A DNA stretch of 64,000 bases from Mesobacillus selenatarsenatis SF-1 (lineage in GTDB: Bacteria > Bacillota > Bacilli > Bacillales > Cytobacillaceae): assembly GCF_000813125.1 (NCBI RefSeq), contig NZ_BASE01000058.1, positions 1 through 64,000 of the forward strand. The letters run 5' to 3'. The position numbers and the translations under genes were made by a program. Below are positions 25,047-33,611 of this stretch, piece after piece; the first letter of the stretch is position 1; each line of letters starts with the position of its first letter. A model generated the notes under the pieces. The model was not told where the DNA came from, searched no databases, and saw nothing but the letters and a program-made list of their open reading frames with translations.

Positions 25047-26297
25047 TTACTTTTCATCTATTAAATTGCTGAAACGGATATGGAAGGTTGTCCCTATGCC
25101 AACCTGACTTTTAACCTCTACTTTACCTCTCATTGCACGGATGATGCTGAAAGTCACCATCATGCCAAGACCAGTTCCCTGCTGCCCTTTTGTCGTGTAG
25201 TATGGTTCTCCCAGTCGGGCAATCTGCTCTTCAGTCATCCCGAGACCTGTATCCCTCACGAGGATATGGATCACAGTCCCCGTGCGGAAGGTTTGAACGA
25301 TTAGTTCCCCGCCGTTTGGCATAGCCTCCAAACCGTTCTTGATCAGGTTGATGAATGCTTGCTTGAATTTCGAACAATCCCCTGATATAACTAATTCCGG
25401 ACTATACTTTTTCCTTATTTTCACACCGTTTAGGTTTGCCAATGGATTCAGTACATTGAGAACCTGATTCAATTCCTTATCGACTTCGATTAGCTCTTCT
25501 TTTTCAAATGCAGGCCTTGCAAAGGTAAGATAGTCATTGATGACCTCTTCAGCACGATTTAATTCCTGGACCGCAATATCGATGAATTCCTTTTTCTTTT
25601 CATCAGGATAATCTTTCTCGCCGAGCAGTTGCAAGAATCCTTTTACTGTTGTAAGCGGATTACGGATCTCATGGGAAATAGCCGCACTTAAATGGCTGAC
25701 GGCTTCAATTTTATCGGCTTTCGCTAGTCTTTGTCGGATAATGAAAGTTTGACGAATTGTCTCAATTGAATAGCTGACCAGACCTGAAGTTAGTGCGGGA
25801 ATCAAAATGAAACTGATCCAGGCTTCCGGGTGTCTGATTGGTTCGCTGACTACAGTGACCATTTGCATTAACAAAAAGGAAGTGATTACGGTCAATAAAA
25901 CAGAGATACCGACCCTGCTGTTCAGAGTAAGCCTGTTGAACCAGGGATGAATCCATTTTAGAACGATGGCAAGAGTTGCAAAGACCCCCACCGAGACCCA
26001 GAATCCATCGTTTATGCCTAAAAAACCTCTCATAAGGATCGTGAAGGCTGCTAGCAGAAAACTATATCCAGTATAGAGACTTCCAAGAATCATCGGCACC
26101 TGTCGAAGGTCAAAGTGAATTCCATCCTGGACTTGTACCGAAAAAATATAACATGTAAAAATCGATATAATGAAATAGAATAATTGATATCTTTCTCGGC
26201 TCTCTTCCTTCACTTGCCTTTCGATGATTAACTGTGTAAAAAACAAAAGGACAAGAAGAAGTGAGAGATTCATTAATAAATGCTTTGTAATTTCCAC
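25047..26297 (-). CDS. KinB-like membrane sensor histidine kinase
   Basis: This 416-residue kinase has about six N-terminal membrane helices (residues 1-190) with a LytS-like pattern (QVPMILGSLYTGY). A HisKA domain follows with the phospho-acceptor in SHEIRNPLTTVKGFLQLL, then an HATPase_c domain with N box NLIKNGLEAMPNGG, G1 DTGLGM and G2 GTGLGMMVTFSI. Topology and H-box sequence match KinB of B. subtilis, which feeds phosphate into the Spo0F-Spo0B-Spo0A relay. No kapB and no response regulator are adjacent, as expected for an orphan sporulation kinase. The start is GTG. Confidence 0.88.
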   Translation of the reverse strand: MEITKHLLMNLSLLLVLLFFTQLIIERQVKEESRERYQLFYFIISIFTCYIFSVQVQDGIHFDLRQVPMILGSLYTGYSFLLAAFTILMRGFLGINDGFWVSVGVFATLAIVLKWIHPWFNRLTLNSRVGISVLLTVITSFLLMQMVTVVSEPIRHPEAWISFILIPALTSGLVSYSIETIRQTFIIRQRLAKADKIEAVSHLSAAISHEIRNPLTTVKGFLQLLGEKDYPDEKKKEFIDIAVQELNRAEEVINDYLTFARPAFEKEELIEVDKELNQVLNVLNPLANLNGVKIRKKYSPELVISGDCSKFKQAFINLIKNGLEAMPNGGELIVQTFRTGTVIHILVRDTGLGMTEEQIARLGEPYYTTKGQQGTGLGMMVTFSIIRAMRGKVEVKSQVGIGTTFHIRFSNLIDEK

Positions 26298-26423
26298 TGT
26301 AACACCACCATTCGTACTCCCTAAGATATTATTATAATCCAGTGCTCAGTGCAAATTTTATCCAATTTCACCTTTCTATTCCATGCTATTTGTTTTATAT
26401 TGGAAAAAAGAGAGGTGTTTTTC

Positions 26424-26594
26424 ATGTTGACGTGGATCATAATTTTTTTGCTTTTACTAATACTCATTGATGTTGTAAGGCTGCATAAGAAGATTGATAG
26501 GTTGAATAATCATCTAAATCCTCAGTCATCGCCGCCATCGGATGAGGAAATTGAAAAGATGCTAACTTCGAAGAATTCTAGCTATGAAAAGTAA
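26424..26594 (+). CDS. Small single-pass membrane protein
   Basis: This 56-residue protein begins at the ATG at 26424 after GAGAGGTG. One hydrophobic helix (LTWIIIFLLLLILIDVV) is followed by a charged, probably helical tail ending in DEEIEKMLTS. Its last 11 nt overlap the start of the next gene, suggesting coupled translation. It is not recognised as a known family. Confidence 0.7.
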   Translation: MLTWIIIFLLLLILIDVVRLHKKIDRLNNHLNPQSSPPSDEEIEKMLTSKNSSYEK

Positions 26595-27363
26595 ATGGCT
26601 TCCGTATGGGATCGTCCTATTAGCTATATTGCTGATCCTCACCATAGATGGATTCCGAACACTTATGCCGGAACAGGAAAAAGAACCGTCATTTAGTATT
26701 CCAGAAGCAGTAATCACCGTTGGAGGCCAGGGAGTATTATATAAATCAGGTACATTTGCCTGGGTAGGAAAAGGCACCGGACCTGTCATCGACCAGGATG
26801 AGCCACCAATCCTGTTCCATGATCTGCTGCCTTTCAGCGTGAAGCCGTTCAGCGAAATGAATATCACTTTTCCCGAAAAAGCAGGGATTGACAATATTTC
26901 CATTTACCGCTCACAGGGACAAGGAGATTTGGAGATGGGGAACCTTCCATTTGAAACATTTTTTGATAATACCTATACGTTTAACAATGTGGCTGGCCAA
27001 AGTACAGTAATCATCCAGGCCTCCAGCGGAGATCAAGTCTATCATTATGCTTTTCCATTAATCATTGAAGAAGTGGTTGCTTATCAGGCACAACTTGCCG
27101 AAGAACCAGGCTACTTGGCTGTACTTGAACTGTATAAACCAGAAGCGCTGCAGGAAAATTGGGCTCTCGAACAGGTCAATAACAAATATGTACATAAGGC
27201 ACATTCTTTGAAGGTTAACAACCTTGAGGAAGCACGCCGGCAATTTCCTGATTTGAAAATCGATTCGCTGCCGTATTATGCCATTTTCAATCATGAAAGA
27301 TTGCTTTACGAGGCATATAATCGGGATGATTTCTTCAAGATATTGAAGATCGCGGCACCATAA
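26584..27363 (+). CDS. Membrane-anchored extracytoplasmic protein of unknown function
   Basis: This 259-residue protein has an N-terminal signal anchor (about residues 6-25, YGIVLLAILLILTI). The rest looks like an all-beta extracytoplasmic domain (about 35-150) followed by an alpha/beta C-terminal domain with YYAIFNHERLLYEAYNRDDFF, a pattern seen in small thioredoxin-like or peptidase-inhibitor-like folds, but no family can be named. No lipobox cysteine is present. It overlaps the small membrane protein gene by 11 nt and is followed directly by the nine-copy repeat array, which may provide its terminators. Confidence 0.7.
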   Translation: MKSKWLPYGIVLLAILLILTIDGFRTLMPEQEKEPSFSIPEAVITVGGQGVLYKSGTFAWVGKGTGPVIDQDEPPILFHDLLPFSVKPFSEMNITFPEKAGIDNISIYRSQGQGDLEMGNLPFETFFDNTYTFNNVAGQSTVIIQASSGDQVYHYAFPLIIEEVVAYQAQLAEEPGYLAVLELYKPEALQENWALEQVNNKYVHKAHSLKVNNLEEARRQFPDLKIDSLPYYAIFNHERLLYEAYNRDDFFKILKIAAP

Positions 27364-27407
27364 GAAAAGCTGGGCTCTAGATAAAATAGAAAACGCCATC
27401 CATAAAG

Positions 27408-27870
27408 GATGACGGACAGTTTTTTTCGATTCTCCATCGATTTGTGTCCGTCATGGCCTTGATGACGGACAGTTTTGCCGATTTTCCAGCGAATTGTGTC
27501 CATCATAGCCTGGATGACGGACAGTTTTCTCGATTTTCCATCGATTTCTGTCCGTCATGGCCTTGATGACGGACAGTATTCTCGATTTTCCATCGATTTG
27601 TGTCCGTCATGGCCTGGATGATGGACAGTTTTTCCGATTTTCCATCGATTTCTGTCCGTCATGGCCTTGATGACGGACAGTTTTCTCGATTCTCCATCGA
27701 TTTGTGTCCGTCATGGCCTTGATGACGGACAGTTTTTCCGATTTTCCAGCGAATTGTGTCCGTCATAGCCTGGATGACGGACAGTTTTTTTGATATTCTA
27801 TGAATTTGTGTCCGTCATGGCCTTGATGACGGACAGTTTTTCAGATTACACATTGAATCGTGTCCGTCAT
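27408..27870. repeat. Nine-copy 52-bp tandem array of terminator-like hairpins
   Basis: GATGACGGACAG begins at 27408, 27461, 27513, 27565, 27617, 27669, 27721, 27773 and 27825: one step of 53 bp, then seven steps of exactly 52. Each unit ends TGTCCGTCAT. The end of one unit and the start of the next form TGTCCGTCAT-GGCCTTG-ATGACGGACA, then AGTTTTT, so on the plus strand every junction looks like a Rho-independent terminator. The array fills the space between the convergent genes at 26584 and 27867, and its last arm contains the stop codon of the thermonuclease gene. The units show point variation (e.g. ATGGACAG at 27617) but no length variation. Confidence 0.95.
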
Positions 27871-29048
27871 TTTCGCTTGCGCTTTTTATTTTTGAAAAGG
27901 TGGAGGACTTCCACCAGCAATAGCAGCAAGGTGATGTAGCATAGGAAAGCATACATTAAGCCAAGTAACAGGTTGAGCGGCCATTTTTTGCTCCACAACC
28001 TGTGAGCGACCAGCGTCCGCTTGCCCATCGCCTTCTTTATGGGAACGATGAGGTAAAATAACAAAGCGTATAATAGGCCGTTTAAAAAGCTGCAGTCAAA
28101 CTCTTCTTCAGCTGTTTCAGCCTTTTCTGTTTCTTGTTTCGATTCACGCTGTTGGTCTGTTACTTCGGTATCTTCTTCCCTGCTATCAGGTTGATTTTCC
28201 TGTTGGCTTTCTTCATTTTCATTTTTGGGCTGTTGCTCCTGCTTCTTAGGTTGCTCTTGTGATTGTTCATTTCTCTCTTCTGGAGCATCCGTAGGTGCAT
28301 ATATGCCTTTTCCATTTTCTTTTGCATAATCCATCGCCGACCAGATTCGATTTTCATACTTATAGCTGCCATAATCGTAAAAGTCTTCGACCAGGCCTGC
28401 CTTCGTGATTTCCTCCTGATGCAGCTTGTCTCCTACCCAAACCCAGGCAAGAAGTCGATCATATTTATCGAAAAGGCTCCCGCCATCCGTCTCAAGTTTA
28501 ATTTCCCCCTGCTTTAAAAAGGAACATGTATACTCTGCAGCTTCAGGCCCGAATGGTTCTTTCGTCCTTGTGCTTTCAGGAGTATCAATATAGAGAAAAC
28601 GTGTTTTATAGTCTTTGCCGTTGATCGTAAACACAGCCGTATCACCGTCCGTGCATTCTGACAATTCTGCTTCAAACATTTTTCCAACCTGCAATTTACC
28701 GATAGAAACTTCAGCTTTAGGAATTTCGCCTTCAACCTGATTAGATTCTGGCGCAGCATTTCCTGCTCCTGAGAAAGTATACCCTTCCAAATCGACTTTT
28801 TCCTCAGTGAGTCTGGCTGCACAATCAGAATTACTGTTATACTGATTAATCAATCTGATCAGCTCGCCAATATCGGCTGCGCTTTTCGCAATCGACGTCG
28901 GTTCATGAAGCAAATACATACAATCGGCATTTCGGTAATGGCCGCCCAGTTCATCCCGTGAGCCATTATGCGCTGAAACCAGGTTTGGTAAAATAAAAAA
29001 TGCCATCAGGATGGCAGTTATCACACTGATGTTTTTTATGTAATTCAC
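27867..29048 (-). CDS. Exported thermonuclease-family protein with C-terminal membrane helices
   Basis: This 393-residue protein has a signal sequence (about 1-26), then a YHYH-like segment (HNGSRDELGGHYRNADCMY), then a staphylococcal-nuclease domain at about 120-255 with DGDTAVF, TRFLYIDTPEST, FGPEA and YDRLLAWVWV, carrying the Asp, Arg and Glu residues needed for Ca2+-dependent cleavage. A Gln/Glu-rich low-complexity linker (about 260-315) leads to two hydrophobic segments (GLLYALLFYLIVPI and LLLGLMYAFLCYITLLLLLVEV) and a basic KKRKRK end. Typical exported nucleases lack such a membrane tail. The start is GTG after a run of G. It probably degrades DNA at the cell surface. Confidence 0.85.
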   Translation of the reverse strand: MNYIKNISVITAILMAFFILPNLVSAHNGSRDELGGHYRNADCMYLLHEPTSIAKSAADIGELIRLINQYNSNSDCAARLTEEKVDLEGYTFSGAGNAAPESNQVEGEIPKAEVSIGKLQVGKMFEAELSECTDGDTAVFTINGKDYKTRFLYIDTPESTRTKEPFGPEAAEYTCSFLKQGEIKLETDGGSLFDKYDRLLAWVWVGDKLHQEEITKAGLVEDFYDYGSYKYENRIWSAMDYAKENGKGIYAPTDAPEERNEQSQEQPKKQEQQPKNENEESQQENQPDSREEDTEVTDQQRESKQETEKAETAEEEFDCSFLNGLLYALLFYLIVPIKKAMGKRTLVAHRLWSKKWPLNLLLGLMYAFLCYITLLLLLVEVLHLFKNKKRKRK

Positions 29049-29089
29049 AGCTGCCCCCCCCTTTTACCCCTACTACTATACCAAAAAAA

Positions 29090-29108
29090 CAGCCTCCCTT
29101 GGAAGCTG
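29090..29108 (-). terminator. Terminator after the 29121 gene
   Basis: CAGCTTCC / GGAGGCTG forms an 8-bp stem with one U-G pair and a 3-nt loop, followed by seven T on the minus strand. Confidence 0.8.
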
Positions 29109-29120
29109 CTTTAAGTCAAA

Positions 29121-29798
29121 TCAATTTAACTTTTTTTCAATTTGTTCTCGGGTCATTTCTATTTTTCCAGGCAATACGAATAGGTATTGAATCAAATCCT
29201 CCAATAAATCCATTGTTAGTTCTGTCATTTCGTCATCCATCTCAGATTCCAGCTCAAGCATCTTGTGAAGTCCGCCTTCAGATGCCATCAATGGACCTAA
29301 TGAGGTGACTGGTTTTACTAAATTGATATGATCCGGAAGTATTTCGAATTGCTGGTCAAGAGTAAGGCCCTTAGCTTTATCGCCTAAAAAGTTTTTAAGT
29401 ACATTCTCTAGGACCCGCTTGGCCAGTACAGCAGTCGCTCCATTCTCTTTTGTAAGATGAACACTGACCGCAGATTTATAAGCCCTGACCAATTCTTCTG
29501 GTATTCTGGGAATGTGTTGAATCTGGCTTGATGGATCTGTCGAGCTCTGGGGATCATATATGTACACATTAGGCTGTGTCTCTTTTTCTTTTGTAATGAT
29601 TACAAACGGAACACTTTGTTTGCACGAGGGGCAAGCACTTTCCGTCATCAATCCGTGTTTGCTGCTCTGATAAGTCGATTTTAGAACAAACTCAACTTTG
29701 TCTTTGCAATCTGGACAAATACTTCTAATACTCTTAGGGACCTTCAAATGTCCGAACTGACTATACGCTGTAATCGAGCCGGGAAAGATTCGCCTCAT
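29121..29798 (-). CDS. DUF4145-like protein with two CxxC zinc-ribbon pairs
   Basis: This 225-residue soluble protein has an N-terminal segment with CPDC (about residue 29) and CPSC (about residue 57), which look like one treble-clef or zinc ribbon. The C-terminal half (about 105-190) has the helical pattern of DUF4145 (RIPEELVRAYKSAVSVHL, VLAKRVLENVLKNFL, LGPLMASEGGLHKML). DUF4145 is of unknown function and is often seen fused to nuclease or restriction domains; here it stands alone with a zinc ribbon. The ATG follows GAAAGGGG. It is flanked by terminators and not part of an operon. Confidence 0.8.
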   Translation of the reverse strand: MRRIFPGSITAYSQFGHLKVPKSIRSICPDCKDKVEFVLKSTYQSSKHGLMTESACPSCKQSVPFVIITKEKETQPNVYIYDPQSSTDPSSQIQHIPRIPEELVRAYKSAVSVHLTKENGATAVLAKRVLENVLKNFLGDKAKGLTLDQQFEILPDHINLVKPVTSLGPLMASEGGLHKMLELESEMDDEMTELTMDLLEDLIQYLFVLPGKIEMTREQIEKKLN

Positions 29799-29909
29799 TC
29801 TAGTGCCCCTTTCTATATTACAAATTCCAATTAGCCTTAGTTTCCATACTACTTTAAAATTTATCCATGTTTTTATATAACCCTAATCAATAAAATGAAA
29901 ACACCACTT

Positions 29910-30869
29910 TTAACGATGGTGTAAATTATAATCGATTTGTTTTCCTAAAAGGCCTGAGATAAGTTGCAGGGTGGCCAGAGAGGAAATATCGTGCTCAAGG
30001 AGCGGCAAGAAAATTTGTCTCTGATGCTTGAACTTGTCCTTGATTTCCTCAAGGTACACTCGCTCGTTCGTTCTTCTTTGTTCCATGAACCTTCCATCTG
30101 CTTCATCAGGAATGACCTTATTGATTACGATTGAGTTAACATGTATTCCATGCTCGTGCAAAGTATCAATTGCCTTGGCGGTTTCGAGGATTGGAAGCCT
30201 TTCAGCATTAAGAACGAACACATACTGTGTTTTGGTATCATCCAACAGGATTTCTCTTACACGCTTGAAGCGGTTTTTCCGTTCATTAAGCTTGTCATAC
30301 AAAGGGTCTTCAACGATTTCACCATCATTCATCCACTGTGCATAATTCTCGTTCACTTTTTTGCGCCTTTCCAATAGCCCGTCCATCCAAACGCCCATCA
30401 ATTCCGGAAGTGTCAGAAGCCGAATTGTATGTCCAGTAGGTGCTGTGTCAAAAACAATACCGTCATAGTTTGCGATTTCCTCAAGAATCAATGAGGTGAT
30501 TTTATCAAACAGCGCGGCTTCTTCTGCCCCAGGCGAGGATGCAGCCATATCGATCTGCCTGTTGACCTCCTCCAGCATCGTCGCTTTGACCAGGCCTTTC
30601 AAGTTTCCCTTTACTCCATTTATATAGTTCCTTGACTCCTGTTCCGAGTCAATCTCCAGTACGTCCAGATTCTCCGTTGCTCTTTCGATTTTTCCCCCGC
30701 TGAAGTTACGATGAAATAAATCGCCTGTATTATGGGCGGGATCTGTTGAAACCAGAAGTATCTTCTTTCCTTTTTGCGCAAGTAAAAGCGCCATTGCCGC
30801 GGATGTTGTACTTTTGCCAACACCGCCTTTTCCGCCGATAAAATAGATCTTCTTTTCCAGCATATCCAT
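29910..30869 (-). CDS. ArsA/GET3-family ATPase
   Basis: This 319-residue deviant-Walker-A ATPase has GGKGGVGKSTTSAAMA, VSTDPAHNTGDLF, switch II IVFDTAPTGHTIRLL and NAERLPILET, matching single-domain ArsA proteins related to arsenite-pump ATPase and to Get3. No arsB, arsD or arsR lies nearby, so arsenite export is not supported. It follows the cory-CC-star gene by 11 bp, a known pairing. Its partner is probably that small protein or a membrane target. The ATG follows AGGAGG. A weak ACACCA/TGGTGT hairpin overlaps its stop. Confidence 0.93.
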   Translation of the reverse strand: MDMLEKKIYFIGGKGGVGKSTTSAAMALLLAQKGKKILLVSTDPAHNTGDLFHRNFSGGKIERATENLDVLEIDSEQESRNYINGVKGNLKGLVKATMLEEVNRQIDMAASSPGAEEAALFDKITSLILEEIANYDGIVFDTAPTGHTIRLLTLPELMGVWMDGLLERRKKVNENYAQWMNDGEIVEDPLYDKLNERKNRFKRVREILLDDTKTQYVFVLNAERLPILETAKAIDTLHEHGIHVNSIVINKVIPDEADGRFMEQRRTNERVYLEEIKDKFKHQRQIFLPLLEHDISSLATLQLISGLLGKQIDYNLHHR

Positions 30870-30880
30870 AACACTTCCTC

Positions 30881-31144
30881 CTAGCAGCAGCGTATTCCTT
30901 CAAGCGGGGATTTTTCCATCCCGGCCCTAAGATGCCAATCATGAAAACGCTCGATAATGACAGGGTATAGTTCAAGTGTGTAGTAAAATGCCGGGTTGGG
31001 CAGACCGAGCATTTCTGAAAAGCACAACAACATAAACAGGTCCTCTTCATCTCGTAATTCACGAGCAATTTCTGTCCTGTGCGGCTGTCTGAGAATCTCA
31101 TCATAGACAGCTATTGCACGCTTTAATTGTTCGTAGAAACCCAT
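30881..31144 (-). CDS. Cory-CC-star protein
   Basis: This 87-residue protein ends in Cys-Cys (LEGIRCC) and has the conserved core ARELRDEEDLFMLL, GLPNPAFYYTLELYP and FHDWHLRAGMEKSPL. It matches the family named cory-CC-star, which is encoded next to ArsA-type ATPases. The start at 31144 follows GAGAGGAA and gives the usual length. An ATG at 31204, overlapping the cstA stop, would add 20 residues and also has an AAGGA site, so coupled translation from there is possible. The function is unknown; the terminal Cys pair could bind metal or be a redox or targeting signal. Confidence 0.88.
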   Translation of the reverse strand: MGFYEQLKRAIAVYDEILRQPHRTEIARELRDEEDLFMLLCFSEMLGLPNPAFYYTLELYPVIIERFHDWHLRAGMEKSPLEGIRCC

Positions 31145-31203
31145 CGCGAATTCCTCTCTTTCTAAAAAGGACAATAGAGACCGGTCGCCCGGCCTCCACT
31201 TCA

Positions 31204-32946
31204 TTACATTTCCTTGCTTAATGGCGGTGGATTATTCCTGCTGAAGGCTGCGATTGCCTCGATGATGATCCAGAATACAAAGATCAGGATCAGTCCTCCG
31301 ATACCAAAGAGCAGCATATTCAGTTCGCCACTTCCATAACCAGACCACTGGAAAACGACCTGCTGAACCATTGCCCAAAGTGTCATGAAGAATACGAACA
31401 CCATTGGGATGAAGGTTACAAGGTAATTCCTTCCCTGACGCTTCAGCCAGATGGAAATTAGCAGCAGGCTGACTCCGGCCAAAAGCTGGTTGCTCGTTCC
31501 GAACAAAGGCCACAATAGGTATCCGCCAGAACCGAATCCGTTAGGTCCTTTTGGCAATAATACTAGCGCCGCACTGGAAACAACCGCAACAGTTGTAGCC
31601 ACATGAGTCTTTGTCAGTGCCTGGACATTGTACTCGCTTCCGATTTCAGCGATGATATAACGCATCAATCTTACTGACGTGTCCAAAGTGGTAGCGGCAA
31701 AGCTGACGACGATGATGGAAACAATCGTCCTTGCGATGTCTGCTGGAATCCAGATGCCGGTCGCAAGCTGGGCAGCACCATTGATGAAGTTGCCAAGCCC
31801 ACCTGCGCTAGCAGCCGCAAAGCTTGAATAAGCTGCAGTAAAATCAGCTTTTGTCGCAAATACAGTAACAACCGCGATAATGGCGATCAAGGCAAGGACA
31901 CCTTCCCCAACTGCACCAAGATAACCAACAAAGCGGGCATCTGTTTCTTTTTCCAACTGCTTAGAGGATGTTCCAGAAGAAACAAGTCCATGGAACCCAG
32001 AAATGGCACCGCAGGCAATCGTAATGAACAATAACGGGAACCAGGAAACATCAGTAGCCGCTGCATTCATTGCTGGAGCTGTAACCTTTGGCTGCAGGAA
32101 AATGAGTCCTGCATATAAAATGAATAAACCTACAACCAACTGGTGTGAATTGATATAATCACGAGGCTGCAGGAGCTTCCAGACCGGTAGTGTTGATGCA
32201 ATGTAAACATAAACCATCAGAACGACAATCCAGACTAAGAAAGCCATGGATACACCACTTAGACCAAACATGACGGTACTATCCGCCCCGCCAAAATATC
32301 TCACAAGATCAATTTGCAATGCCGGTACGCGGCTGGCCAGGATGGCGGCACCATACATGACAGCTAATGCAATCAGCGAAGGTATGAGCATTCCCTTCTT
32401 CTTTTTATAAACAGCATAACCAATCCAAATCGCAAGTGGTATCTGTAGGAATACCGATAGAACACTCGCAGGGAATTTTACAAACAAGTTCGCAATAACC
32501 CATGCAAAAACGGCGTTGACCATCAAAACAAGTATTAAAATAATGAATAAGAACATAATTTTTGCACGTTTGCCTATAAGCTTATTTGTGATTGTACCCA
32601 CTGATTGCCCTTTATTCCTGACTGAAAGGACAAGAGTACCGAAGTCATGGACACCTGCTGCGAAGACGGTTCCCAAAGTAACCCAGAGAAATGCAGGAAG
32701 CCATCCCCAATAGACAGCGATTGCCGGCCCAACAATTGGTGCTGCCCCGGCCACAGACGTAAAATGGTGACCCCAAAGGATCATTTTCTTCGTTGGAACA
32801 AAGTCTACCCCATCGGAATACTGGTGCGCCGGTGTGACATAGTTCGGATCGAGACGGTAAATCTTTTCTGCTACCCACTTAGAATAGAAGCGGTAGCCGA
32901 TCGCAAACACAATCATTCCGATCACGGCTAACCATACAGAATTCAT
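31204..32946 (-). CDS. cstA: CstA-family carbon starvation/peptide or pyruvate transporter
   Basis: This 580-residue protein with about 14-16 membrane helices has the N-terminal CstA domain (GPAIAVYWGWLPAFLWVTLGTV by position about 80-100, HDFGTLVLSVRNKGQSVGTI) and the C-terminal CstA extension (LLWPLFGTSNQLLAGVSLLL). Members import pyruvate or peptides in starved cells. The ATG follows AGGAGG, with a sigma-A promoter at 32988-33017. The arrangement cstA, cory-CC-star, arsA, with gaps of 1-60 bp, looks like one operon. Confidence 0.95.
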   Translation of the reverse strand: MNSVWLAVIGMIVFAIGYRFYSKWVAEKIYRLDPNYVTPAHQYSDGVDFVPTKKMILWGHHFTSVAGAAPIVGPAIAVYWGWLPAFLWVTLGTVFAAGVHDFGTLVLSVRNKGQSVGTITNKLIGKRAKIMFLFIILILVLMVNAVFAWVIANLFVKFPASVLSVFLQIPLAIWIGYAVYKKKKGMLIPSLIALAVMYGAAILASRVPALQIDLVRYFGGADSTVMFGLSGVSMAFLVWIVVLMVYVYIASTLPVWKLLQPRDYINSHQLVVGLFILYAGLIFLQPKVTAPAMNAAATDVSWFPLLFITIACGAISGFHGLVSSGTSSKQLEKETDARFVGYLGAVGEGVLALIAIIAVVTVFATKADFTAAYSSFAAASAGGLGNFINGAAQLATGIWIPADIARTIVSIIVVSFAATTLDTSVRLMRYIIAEIGSEYNVQALTKTHVATTVAVVSSAALVLLPKGPNGFGSGGYLLWPLFGTSNQLLAGVSLLLISIWLKRQGRNYLVTFIPMVFVFFMTLWAMVQQVVFQWSGYGSGELNMLLFGIGGLILIFVFWIIIEAIAAFSRNNPPPLSKEM

Positions 32947-32987
32947 TTTTGTTAACCTCCTTTTTTATGAGTTGGTACTACAACTTA

Positions 32988-33017
32988 ATAATAAAAATAT
33001 ATTGGTTGATTAGTCAA
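32988..33017 (-). promoter_or_regulatory. Sigma-A promoter of the cstA operon
   Basis: On the minus strand TTGACT, 18-bp spacer, TATTAT; the cstA start codon is about 40 bp downstream. The leader holds a short AGTTG/CAACT stem. Confidence 0.65.
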
Positions 33018-33205
33018 TAAATTCAGAATGTTTTTATTAAATCTTTTTCTGAAGTTTGATTACTTGGTTGTCCATAAAATAAATATTGCTATGTTAACGT
33101 TATATGTTGATTTGGGCTCCGTTAAACAGGAACTAAAAATCAACATCAACCTTTAGCACAGCAAACATTAAAAAATCTCTCATATTTATTTTTACTAATA
33201 AACTG

Positions 33206-33592
33206 TTACTCATTCGATTCTAGCTTTTGTTCGTCCACAGAGCCCTTTCCTTGGTCGGCTGGCACTTTTTCAGGTAGTGACAGTTGCTGCATCAAGGCTT
33301 GTTTTTCTACTAATTGTTCCAAACGATTCACTTTTTCCATTAAATCAATGTGTTCATGTTCTCTGGTAATTCTTTTTGATTTAGTTGAATAGTAGGGATC
33401 CGTTTCCCACCAGTCCATTCCGATTTCCTTTGCCTTATCAACTGAGGCAACAAGCAATCGGATTTTTATTGTAAGGAGGTCGACATCTGCCAGCGAAATT
33501 TTTATATCTCCGGCTATCACAACTCCTTTATCCAAAATTTTTTCTAGCACCTCCAGCAAATTACTGGATTGGGGTGTATGTTGATACGACAT
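33206..33592 (-). CDS. gvpJ: Gas vesicle protein GvpJ
   Basis: This 128-residue protein of the GvpA/J/M fold has the shared core [40 protein letters not shown] (about residues 13-53; the conserved pieces are ILDKGVVI and DLLTIKIRLLVAS) and the GvpJ-specific IGMDWWETDPYYS. It then has a coiled-coil-like Glu/Gln-rich tail. It is a minor shell protein thought to help nucleation or cap growth. The ATG follows TAGGAGAG. It is the last gene of the gvp operon; gvpT and gvpU, which follow gvpJ in B. megaterium, are absent. Confidence 0.92.
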   Translation of the reverse strand: MSYQHTPQSSNLLEVLEKILDKGVVIAGDIKISLADVDLLTIKIRLLVASVDKAKEIGMDWWETDPYYSTKSKRITREHEHIDLMEKVNRLEQLVEKQALMQQLSLPEKVPADQGKGSVDEQKLESNE

Positions 33593-33611
33593 TCTAATTC
33601 TCTCCTATCTA

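Noticed and set aside
27408-27870. CRISPR array
   Set aside because: The whole 52-bp unit is repeated, including the part that would be spacer; there are no unique spacers and no cas genes.
29910-30869. Arsenite efflux ATPase operon
   Set aside because: Only one ATPase domain and no arsA partner domain, arsB, arsD or arsR in the region.
32947-33205. Missing gvpT/gvpU between gvpJ and cstA
   Set aside because: The 258-bp gap has no open frame with a ribosome site; only the cstA promoter and AT-rich sequence.
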